DNA of 57,727 nucleotides from Nemertoderma westbladi (lineage: Eukaryota > Xenacoelomorpha > Nemertodermatida > Nemertodermatidae): contig JAUCBJ010007432.1 of NCBI GenBank assembly GCA_032718475.1, positions 1 through 57,727 on the forward strand, read 5' to 3'. A program made the translations under genes and the position numbers. Within the stretch, counting starts at the first letter, position 1. Each line of letters opens with the position of its first letter. Below the pieces are notes generated by a model. It worked only from the letters and a program-made list of their open reading frames with translations. It was not told the origin of the DNA and did not search any database. Shown here in pieces: positions 45,333 to 54,458 of the stretch.

Positions 45333-46381
45333 GACGATGTTCGACAACATTTGTGTCTACTGTTGACGGTGACACAGAACCATTTGAAGTGTTATGGGGC
45401 GTCCTCCAGGGAGACACACTTGCACCATTCTTGTTCATAATTGTTGTTGACTATGTTCTACGTATGTCCTTAGATCATCATAATGATGATGGGGTGATGA
45501 TAACTCCACCTACTGGCTCCAGAAGTCGAGAAAATCCTGCCAAGTACCTAACTGATCTAGACTTTGCTGATGACTTAGGAGTACTCTCAGAATCACTAGA
45601 GGGAGCCCAACGGCTCCTCAGCTCATTAGAACATGCTGCTTCTAGTGTTGGTCTTTTTATTAACTCCAGAAAGACTAAAATTTGACAGTTAACTTTGAAA
45701 GTCCTCAGCAAGTCTCTGATCGGATGAGCATAAGCCCAAAAGATGGTATGCTTGAGCATGTGGATGACTTCTGTTACCTGGGATCATGGATGCGGAAGTC
45801 AGGTGAGGACCTTCGAATATGTAAGGGAAAGGCATGGGCAGCCTTGAATAGGCTTTCCAGAATTTGGAAGTCACCGAGAATTAATCGGAAACTTAAGGTC
45901 CGATTATTTAGAGCAGCAGTAGTTCCAGTACACCTCTATGTGAGTCCATGCTGGGCTCTAACTGCTGAGGACACCAAATTTCTGGATGGCACATTCACAA
46001 GAATGCTACGCCGGGTTCATTGTGTCAAGTACAATGCACACATCTCCAACCAGACACTATATAACATTGGAGGTGTCTCATTGGTTCCCCCAAGCATGAC
46101 ACTAGAACAAAATCACCTCCGCTTTGCAGGACATTGCTTTCGCCGTGAGGACCAGCCAGTGCATAATCTTGTACTTTGGCAGCCTCATGGAGTGAATAAG
46201 CATGGTGGACAGCCCATGACTTTCTTGAGATGCATCTTAAAGGACACTGGCCTTGAAGATGCGGATGATCTAGCAAATGTCATGGGTGATAGGGAGTTGT
46301 GGCGGTGCAATTTTGTCGATAAGCCGGCACAGCATTCTTAAAAATGCAGCTGCAATGCAGCATGCCGATCCTAGTAGTAGT
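45333..46381 (+). pseudogene. 5'-truncated LINE copy, RT palm to 3' end
   Basis: The copy begins just before FVSTVDGDTEPFEVLWGVLQ, includes the intact catalytic segment DLDFADDLGVLS (about 45560), shifts frame near 45682, and continues through EHVDDFCYLGSWMRKSGEDL and RMLRRVHCVKYNAH to a stop at 46339-46341. The 3' end is a short non-coding tail with GCAGCATGCCGATCCTAGTA and (TAG)n. It is followed by a fragment of the CR1/L2-like family. Confidence 0.85.
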
Positions 46382-46384
46382 TGT

Positions 46385-46500
46385 ACAGTTGACTGCGATT
46401 TGCTAATGACTACAGTTTGACCTCTATCTGACAGGTAGGACTTGAACCAGTCTATAGAACCTACACCCATCAAGCCTAATTTAACCAGGCAGAATTTCAT
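46385..46500 (-). pseudogene. CR1/L2-like RT fragment
   Basis: The minus strand encodes [20 protein letters not shown], matching the RT segment at about 24650-24780. It ends where the Gypsy-derived region begins. Confidence 0.7.
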
Positions 46501-46522
46501 CTTATAATTAATCTTTCAATCA

Positions 46523-48646
46523 TTGCTCTATCTCAATCTCATTTTACTTGAATTCATTGTACACCATTTTGTTTCATCACCTCCACCATTCAAACTGCAC
46601 AAAGCACCGGACCCTAAAAACGTAAACAAAGTTTTGAATTTTCCGGAACCAAAGAATGTAAAAGAATTGCGTGGTTTTCTTGGGCTTAGTAATTATTACA
46701 GACGATTCATTGAAGGGTATGGCCGAATTGCAAAACCACTGTATTCACTTTTGCGCAAAAACTCAGTTTGGGCTTGGACAAATGAGACTCAGCTGGCTTA
46801 TTGGGAATTAAAAAATAGACTTTTATCCACGCCTGTTTTACAGTACCCAGATTTTAATAAACCATTCGTTGTAGAATGTGATGCTAGTCAAACTGGTTTT
46901 GGTGCTGTACTATCGCAACATAATGATATTGATAATAAACTGCACCCGGTTGCTTATGCCTCCAAGCATATTGATAATAGCCAGCGCCGCTTCAGTGTCC
47001 CTCATCTTGAACTAGGGGGTTTAAATTGGGCCTGCAATCATTTTAAACATTACTTATTCGGCCGGTGCAGTTCTACTGTAGTTTTTACAGACCATGCGTC
47101 TATCAAAGGTATTTTAAAGGGACGAGCTGACTTAGATGGTCCTATGGCTCGTTGGGTGTTTAATATTATTGAATATGTGTCACCAGACAATATTTTTCAT
47201 AAACCTGGAAAAGCTAATGGAAATGCTGACGCCCTTTCTAGAATGCCTGAGACGCAACCTACCGTTTTGGGCGAGGACGGATTTTGTGGAATAAATACAA
47301 ATGTAAAAGAAATAGATAAATTTGAAAAACTAAGAGAAGAAACGGATTTATTGAAGGAATTACAAATGATGGATTCCGAATTAGAAATTTTGATAGATTT
47401 TCATGTAAATAAAATCTTGCCTTCAGATGTAGAAGGAAAACGTTTTGTTGAGTCTTTTGGGAGCTCAACGACATTGATTGATGGTGTACTTTATAAATTG
47501 GACGACAGTGACGATTTTCGACAACCTCGGTTGGCAGTTCCTAAAAACTGGCGTTTTAAATTATGGACAGAAATTCATGGCGGTAAATTTGCGGGCCATT
47601 TATCGGATAGGAAAAATTGGAGTGTATTGAGGTTACAGTATTGGTGGCCACGAATGCGCGTAGATATTTTCAAGTGGTGCCACAGCTGCTTGAAATGTGC
47701 ATCACGTTACCCTGGGCGTGGTCAGTCTCCATTATTGAAACCCCTTCCTGTTGGTGGGCCTTTTGATCGCGTAGCCGTCGATGTGTTATCGTTGCCACTT
47801 ACTCGTAGTGGAAATAAATATTGTGTAATATTCGGTGATTATCTTACCAAGTGGATTGAAGCTTATCCAACCGGAGATGAAAAAGCAATAACAATTGCTA
47901 GTTGTTTTGTTGACTTTATTGGGCGTCACGGTGTCCCTCGAGAATTACTATCGGATAGGGGGACAAATTTTCTCTCCGATCTATTTTTGGCAGTGTGTGA
48001 CCTATGTGGAATAAAAAAGATAAATACGAGTGCATTTCACCCTCAAACAGATGGTATGGTGGAACGGTTCAATCGGACGCTTCTAAATATGTTATCTAAA
48101 ATGGCAGAGAGACATAGCGATGATTGGGATAAAGTATTACCATGTGTTCTATTCGCATATAGAACAGCAGAACACTCATCCTCGCGCGAGTCCCCGTTCT
48201 TTCTTTTGTATGGACGTGACGCGCGTCTCCCCACGGAAACAGCTATCAGTAGCCCCCGTACGGTCTATCAAGTTGACCTTGACGACTACAAAACCGAATT
48301 GACGGATTACCTTACGACCGCCTGGGATCTCGCTCGTCGCAACATCGATAGTTCGCAAGCTGTTTATAAAGAACAGTACGACAAACGACGTCAACCAATC
48401 TCCTATCGAGTGGGAGATAGAGTCTTCCTACATCGTCCCGATGTAGTTAAAGGGCCCGGCTATAAACTTGTTCGGCCATTCCACGGCCCCTATCGAATCC
48501 TCAAAATTAATGAAAACAATGCTGAAATTAGACTTGTTGATAAACCGCAAGATAAACCATTATATGTAGCTATAAACCGTCTACGTAATTGTAAACTAGA
48601 GCTTGCAAATGTTTCATACTCTGGTGCTGGTAAACCAAAAAGTTAA
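46523..48646 (+). CDS. Ty3/Gypsy pol, 5'-truncated: RT thumb, RNase H, integrase
   Basis: A 707-codon open frame. The first 28 or so residues are not element-like; the Gypsy match starts near 46600 (NVKELRGFLGLSNYYRRFIE, the RT thumb). RNase H follows at about residues 110-250 (VECDASQTGFGAVLSQ, FTDHAS, GNADALSR). Integrase is at about 330-600 with the HHCC zinc region (HGGKFAGH, CHSCLKC) and the catalytic triad (DVLSL, SDRGTNF, DGMVERFNR). A chromodomain-free C-terminal SH3-like part follows (YRVGDRVFLHRPD, PFHGPYRILKINENN). Gag, protease and the RT palm are missing, so the element is dead, but this part has no stop. It is a different lineage from the element at 13-17 kb and AT-rich like its surroundings. 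Confidence 0.88.
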   Translation: MLYLNLILLEFIVHHFVSSPPPFKLHKAPDPKNVNKVLNFPEPKNVKELRGFLGLSNYYRRFIEGYGRIAKPLYSLLRKNSVWAWTNETQLAYWELKNRLLSTPVLQYPDFNKPFVVECDASQTGFGAVLSQHNDIDNKLHPVAYASKHIDNSQRRFSVPHLELGGLNWACNHFKHYLFGRCSSTVVFTDHASIKGILKGRADLDGPMARWVFNIIEYVSPDNIFHKPGKANGNADALSRMPETQPTVLGEDGFCGINTNVKEIDKFEKLREETDLLKELQMMDSELEILIDFHVNKILPSDVEGKRFVESFGSSTTLIDGVLYKLDDSDDFRQPRLAVPKNWRFKLWTEIHGGKFAGHLSDRKNWSVLRLQYWWPRMRVDIFKWCHSCLKCASRYPGRGQSPLLKPLPVGGPFDRVAVDVLSLPLTRSGNKYCVIFGDYLTKWIEAYPTGDEKAITIASCFVDFIGRHGVPRELLSDRGTNFLSDLFLAVCDLCGIKKINTSAFHPQTDGMVERFNRTLLNMLSKMAERHSDDWDKVLPCVLFAYRTAEHSSSRESPFFLLYGRDARLPTETAISSPRTVYQVDLDDYKTELTDYLTTAWDLARRNIDSSQAVYKEQYDKRRQPISYRVGDRVFLHRPDVVKGPGYKLVRPFHGPYRILKINENNAEIRLVDKPQDKPLYVAINRLRNCKLELANVSYSGAGKPKS

Positions 48647-48895
48647 TCTGTTTTTCACTTTTCTTTTTGTTGCAATTATTTTTTTATTTCAGTCATTGAT
48701 TGAAGTGCTTATTTGACGAGAAGTTGATTTTACATTATTAGTTACTATTAATTTCAAACTATAAGTAGTTCTACAGTATCTACAGTTCTCTGTTGGTGGT
48801 GACGTTTTTATTATGCCTATTAATGTTTATTTATACATATTGGTGACTAGACACAAGCCCTGAGGGCAGGGCTATTATTTTAAGCGGGGGGGCGT

Positions 48896-49222
48896 TGTAA
48901 GGCCCTGACTGAGTCGTTATACTGTATGATATACAGTATATACATGGTGGTATGAGAAGACATACAGTAGGACCTGGACTGACAGAAGGACGTCAGAGAG
49001 GGATAGCTAAAGACTGTGATAGGCCTAGTTGGAGTAGAGACGTTTCGGCATTCGGATAGATTTATATACGGTTACGGTACCTACTGACTTACACGTGCTG
49101 AGGTAGTATTATTATATTATATATATTTTGTTATTGTTATGAAAGATAATATATTTGGAAGGGTTTTTATTCATTTATTTATTCGTTTCACTTATTTGCA
49201 CCGTCAACGACCGGCGCTTACA
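48896..49222 (+). repeat. 3' LTR of the truncated Gypsy element
   Basis: 327 bp from TGTAAGGCC to CGCTTACA; the ends form a 6-bp inverted repeat (TGTAAG/CTTACA). A polypurine tract AAGCGGGGGGGCG lies directly before it. The 250 bases between the pol stop and the tract are non-coding. No 5' LTR is present in the window. Confidence 0.85.
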
Positions 49223-50250
49223 TGCGTATATTCTAATTTTAACTCTTGGATTTGGATTGTCGAATAACTTGTAACTTGAAGGAAAATTTTGAGCGCTGGT
49301 ATAAAGCTAATAAAAGTTCCTAGCAGCTGTTAAAGCATCCAGTCAGCACCAATTTGGATGCAAGAATATGTTTGCAAAATCAATATACTGCAACACCATA
49401 TAATCCCGATAACATTGTTATAAGCAGAACTATAATAATAATACTACAATCCAACCATGCTATTCTCCATTCTTCATTGCTAAGCTTTGTTAATTACCAT
49501 CACTCAACCAATGCAAGCAATGTAATAGCATATACAAGCAATTCTATGTAACATTGTTACGATCAATAAGCATTAAGTGAAAGTCTCTTATAGATATGTA
49601 TTATTATTATGTATGTATTAAACAAGTAGAGCGATGTATATGATATCACTGTATTACTCAGAACTAAAGCATGAATTTTAAATAATTAAATATACCATAA
49701 TTTCTGCATCATCGACTGTCTGTCTGCAAAATTGTTAGATATGTTAGAATTGTTAGTACGTAATTTAAAAGTTATATTTTTGCCAATCGCAACCAACTGA
49801 AATTTCCAAAATATTATTTTTTTCTATATTTTTTCATTTTATATTTTTTTCCCACCACTTATAAGCCACCCAAATCCTCCCACTAGGTTCTACAGATTTT
49901 AACTAGTCCACAATAGCGTCTTTCCTCTCCTAGGAAGTTTGGATAATTATTATCCTCAAACATACAAAATTTAATTTTTATAGGTGTATGCGGTAGGTTG
50001 TAGTTGTAAACCTTAGCTATATAATAATAACTGTTAATACTGTCCAATAATAAAGCTGTTTGATCGTTGTCATGGGGAAAAAAGGACAAAGATTGCTTTG
50101 TTCCTTATTACTAATTGGTAAGAATTACAGTTAAATAATAAATTCTATTAAATTCAGTTATTATTAATTAATTATATTATGATTTTTCCTTTACATATTA
50201 GTAGTTCCCACTATTAATATTCTCGGTTTCCTTGTCAATATTATCATTAT
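49223..50250. other. AT-rich stretch without a recognised gene
   Basis: No gene or repeat is supported. It separates the Gypsy LTR from the hairpin at the edge of the plus-strand duplication. Confidence 0.5.
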
Positions 50251-50331
50251 GAGTATGAATAGTAGCGCAAGTGCAACAGGAAAAATCGTCGTATTAAATT
50301 TCCTGTTGCACTTGCGCTACTATTCATACTC
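50251..50331. repeat. perfect 33-bp inverted repeat with 15-bp loop
   Basis: The left arm 50251-50283 and right arm 50299-50331 are exact reverse complements (GAGTATGAATAGTAGCGCAA at the outer left). The right arm abuts CAGAATTCGCTTTCCGCCTG, the sequence at which the tandem copies at 57213 also begin. RNA or single-stranded DNA would fold into a strong hairpin. Confidence 0.9.
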
Positions 50332-50582
50332 AGAATTCGCTTTCCGCCTGGAACTTTCTTGATATCTTTAATATCATTATCATTCAATTATTATTCTTTT
50401 GATTTGTCAAGAATGATGAAAATGAAACTTGTGTTCTCCAGTTATTGTTTAATTTCTTATTCTTTGTTCCATTATGTCATTAAAATTGTACGGTAATAAT
50501 AAGAATAATAACGACAGTTATTTAGGGGTCTGGCTGGTTTAAAACCATTATTAAAATTGTAATTATTAATGGGTTTTTGCAG

Positions 50583-50751
50583 TTGAGTTAGTCTACCACT
50601 CCTTTGGTGCCACAATTACTGATGAAGAAGTCGTTGAGTTAGTCTATAGTGAGCTAACTACAATTACTGCCACATTCACCAGTGAAGAAGTGGAGGGAAA
50701 CATTGCCCCCTGCCAACATGCCATAGATATAACATATCCGCATAATGACCA
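50583..50751 (+). CDS. exon X, copy B, phase 1-2
   Basis: A 169-bp exon with TTTTTGCAG before it and GTAAGT after it. It encodes ELVYHSFGATITDEEVVELV, SELTTITATFTSEEVEGNIA and CQHAIDITYPHND. ELVY occurs twice, framing FGATITDEEVV. Same gene fragment as 34483-34609 but on the plus strand. Confidence 0.8.
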
Positions 50752-51184
50752 GTAAGTATGAAGGTACAGTACTTGCTGAACCCCACATTTTTATAGGTTC
50801 TGGAAACGTGTAACTACTATATATAGCAGCAGCAAGACAGCATCATAATCGTAAGGTGCTGAGCTGGAATCATATGAGAGCAACTATCCTCAGTATTTTC
50901 TTTCAATTCTTTTTAATATTTTAATTGAGCAGATTGCTGTTATAAATGCCGCAGATTGAAGTTGAAAATCTGATGAGGTGTGGTAAGAATTTAATTTAAA
51001 GTAGAATCACCCACTTATTGCCTTGCTGGTTGGTAGGTTCATTTTGAGAAAGAAGTGCCTGATGACCACTATAGAATGTGTCTTCCCCAGTGTTTCAAAA
51101 ATTTTAAATATATAATAGTTTATTTAATTTATGAAATAAAAATATTTATTTAAAAAATATTTATTACAAAAAATGTGCTTATAG

Positions 51185-51480
51185 AACGATGAAGGACTTG
51201 GTGGATGCAGCTGACAGCTGTACACAGACCATCACTTTGATTAGCAAAGAAGTATCCAGCAATGATGTCTGTTGGGAAGACAATCTGGGCCAATCGCATG
51301 ACTTCTTCTCCTACAAGAATGGACAAGCGGTCTGCCATGAGAGTCCGGATGTGTGTACGGAGATTGTAGTCGTGGAAGATAAGAATTTGCTGCCCATAAA
51401 GAGGCTGTTGTTGGGAGGGACAGCTGGTCCGGGTCAGCTCATACATAGTGAGACTGTTAGCGATCTGGCATGCGAAATAC
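51185..51480 (+). CDS. exon Y, copy B, phase 2-1
   Basis: 296 bp, the same length and phases as copy A at 33707-34002. Few residues differ: TMKDLVDAADSC in place of MMQDLVDAADSC, and TLISKEV in place of TLLSKEV. The domain is unknown. The 199-bp intron to the TSP1 exon is the same length as in copy A. Confidence 0.82.
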
Positions 51481-51679
51481 GTAAGTATTGTAGAAGTTTT
51501 TTAGTAGGCCTAAGTTAGTTTATTATAATGTAGTCTAGAATTAGGCCATTTTCTAGAATACATTAAGTGTTTATATCACTTTGTGATAAGTAGCTTACTT
51601 AGTAGTTTACTTTTGTGACATGTGTTTCTTAAGTTGGAGTCCATGATGATCGTTATGATGTAATTATTTAATCACTTAG

Positions 51680-51835
51680 CTTGCGTGTACAGCGAATATA
51701 CACCACAGACAAAGTGCAGCACATCATGTGGTGGGGGAGTTCAGCAATTTACCAGGACTGTCATAGAAAACCTTGGCGGGATTACCTGTGATGATACCAC
51801 TTCCACACAATCCTGCAATGAGCACCACTGCCCAG
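51680..51835 (+). CDS. TSP1 repeat exon, copy B, phase 1-1
   Basis: 156 bp, encoding the same module as 33352-33507: TECSTSCGGGVQQFTRT and CNEHHCPG. I see one difference affecting the protein-coding text (ACAAAG in place of ACAGAG before TGCAGC, Glu to Lys). Splice sites are intact. Confidence 0.92.
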
Positions 51836-52198
51836 GTATTTTGATAGATTATAATTTGTAATTCAGAGAATCGTGTTATTGTAGTGTAAGTCCAACTCGA
51901 TAAATTCGTGGTTAATTGTATACAGTTCAACTGCATGTAATTAGTAGTTTCTTGTGTTTCTACAAATTACTTCACTTCCCACTGGTTGTTTAAATGTATT
52001 ACGTAATTTTACTCTTACATTTGTACTTTTTTTTTGCTCAAAATGATTTGAACTAATAGTATTTTAAATAAAACCGGCCACCAGCTGACAAAACCTCTCA
52101 ACTAGCAACCATATAAACACAAATTTGTAACCTGCTGGCTATTTACCACAGTGCATATGATAGTTTAATTAATTCTACAGTACAGCAGCAATAGTCCC

Positions 52199-53455
52199 TC
52201 ATGCAAACAGTCCTGGATCCATGTCTGCGTTTGCCAACACGATAGATGCGTCAGCAACTGCCACCCTCACTGGTCATCTGGTAGCTGACTGGAACCCACG
52301 GAAACACATCAGGAACGATCTCAGCAATGAAAAGTTGATGTGTCATTGCACCCAGGAGACCGACTCAGAGTAGGCGACCATCCACTTCTCTGCCAGTTTT
52401 GATGCCAGATTTTTAATGAACTAGTGAGCAGTTGAGTCGGCACCACTCCACTGTAAATCAGAGGGGTGAAAGTGGAGTGTTACACCTTACGAATCCTTTC
52501 CTCGTACTTTCGGATCTTCCATCCCTCATGATAGAGGTGGGGTGTCTCCAGCATCATAGTGGCATTTGATCCAGCCAGCAGGTTAAACACCAACACATCG
52601 ATGAACATGGAAGCAGTAGCCTTCTGGAAGCAGTTGCCCCAGAATCCACTCACCAACACATCGAGTCTTGCCTGCTGATCTGTCAAGGTGGACCGAAGGG
52701 GGGAAAGACTCCCGGGTTAGTGGCAGGAGCATGGGCTCAACAGCCACGTTGTGCACCTCCTCAGTCGAGTATGGGCTCAGTCGAGTATGGGTTCCTGAAC
52801 TCCTCCGAGGAAAGGTGAGTGTCGTGCAGAGTTAGGGGTTTAGCATTTAGCCAGGCTGGTGGTTAATGTATGCAGTTTTAACTGGTCTTGCGTTAAAGAG
52901 TCGAGCACATACTCCTTCTTCAATTTTGCTACACTTAAGGAGGATGCTGTTACTAGCTTGGCGAGGTGCATCTGCTCCTCCCTTACTACTGCCATCAGCT
53001 CACCCTCCAAGGAGTTGAACGGCTCACAAATCATCCGAGAGTTCTCGTATAGGGGCTGTAGGTAGATCAACTTGGGTGGGAATCCCTAACCCTCCTTCTT
53101 GGACTGGAAGATATATCACCTGGCTCTCCTCAGGTGTCACTGATGATCTGTCAAATAATCGGCAGAGATACCGTTCCACTGAATCCTCCAACTTGCCAAA
53201 CTGCTCCATCACTTCTGGCATCACACACGCAAGAAACCTCCACCAACAGGACAGTCCAAAAGTGAGACCGGCGTAGGTACAATGGGGATCAACTGCAGCA
53301 ATAATGGCGAGGTGGTCCACATCAGAGGCAAACTCTTCTACTTTCTGGTTGATAAAGTCATGATGGAAACACTCGGTTCCGATAATTTATTAACTTCCGA
53401 TAAGTTTATTGCTGACTGTGTTCACAGCCATTCCGGTTCCTGCAAACATGGTTGT
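52199..53455 (-). pseudogene. dead RT element, copy B (3' part)
   Basis: Reverse-complement copy of about 31740-32986 of copy A, running from the stop (52199-52201) back to the thumb region (LPVQEGGLGIPTQVDL at about 53085). It keeps nearly all substitutions and breaks of copy A. At about 53455 it stops abruptly and exon Y sequence of the next copy begins. Confidence 0.85.
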
Positions 53456-53465
53456 CGCCTGCTGG

Positions 53466-53743
53466 TGGTCCAGCTGACAGCTGTACACAGACCATCACTT
53501 TGCTTAGCAAAGAAGTATCCAGCAATGATGTCTGTTGGGAAGACAATCTGGGCCAATCGCATGACTTCTTCTCCTACAAGAATGGACAAGCAGTCTGCCA
53601 TGAGAGTCCGGATGTGTGTACGGAGATTGTTGTCGTGGAAGATAAGAGTTTGCTGCCCATAAAGAGGCTGTTGTTGGGAGGGACAGCTGGTCCGGGTCAG
53701 CTCATACATAGTGAGACTGTTAGCGATCTGGCATGCGAAATAC
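53466..53743 (+). pseudogene. exon Y, copy C, 5'-truncated
   Basis: Starts inside exon Y (ADSCTQTITLLSKEVSSNDV), having lost its acceptor and first dozen codons at the duplication junction. It still ends at the normal GTAAGT donor. Without an acceptor it cannot join to exon X by splicing, so this copy is probably not functional as such. Confidence 0.8.
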
Positions 53744-53942
53744 GTAAGTATTGTAGACTTTTTTAGTAGGCCTAAGTTAGTTTATTATAATGTAGTCTAG
53801 AATTTGGGCCATTTTCTAGAATACATTAAGTGTTTATATCACTTTGTGATAAGTAGCTTACTTAGTAGTTTACTTTTGTGACATGTATTTCTTAAGTTTG
53901 AGTCCGTGATGATCGTGATGATGTAATTATTTAATCACTTAG

Positions 53943-54098
53943 CTTGCGTGTACAGCGAATATACACCACAGACAGAGTGCAGCACATCATGTGGTGGGGG
54001 AGTTCAGGTATTTACCAGGACTGTCATAGAAAACCTTGGCGGGATTACCTGTTATGATACCTATTCCATACAATCCTGCAATGAGCACCACTGCCCAG
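53943..54098 (+). CDS. TSP1 repeat exon, copy C, phase 1-1
   Basis: 156 bp with intact splice sites. It encodes TECSTSCGGGVQVFTRT, then ITCYDTYSIQSCNEHHCPG. It has more amino-acid changes than copies A and B, all outside the cysteines. Confidence 0.88.
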
Positions 54099-54458
54099 GT
54101 ATTTTGATAGACTATAATTTGTAATTCAGAAAATCATCTTATTTTAGTGTAAGTCCAACTCGATAAATTCGTGGTTAATTGTATACAGTTCAACTGCATG
54201 TAATTAGTAGTTTGTTGTATTTCTACAAATTACTTAAATACAAATTTATTTAAATGTATTACGTAATATTATTCTTAAATTTTTACTTTTTTGTTGCTCA
54301 AAAAAATTTGAACTAATAGTATTTTAAATAAAACCCGCCACCATCTGACAAAACCTCTCAACTAGCAACCATATAAACACAAATTTATAACCTGCTGGCT
54401 ATTTAACACAGTGCATATAATGGTTTAATTAATTATACAGTACAGCCGAAATAGTCCC

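Noticed and set aside
42744-49234. CATGCGTATATT occurring at 42744 and again after the Gypsy LTR at 49221
   Set aside because: An attractive target duplication for a very large insertion, but it is offset from the LTR end, the element lacks its 5' half, and a 12-base AT-rich match can arise by chance.
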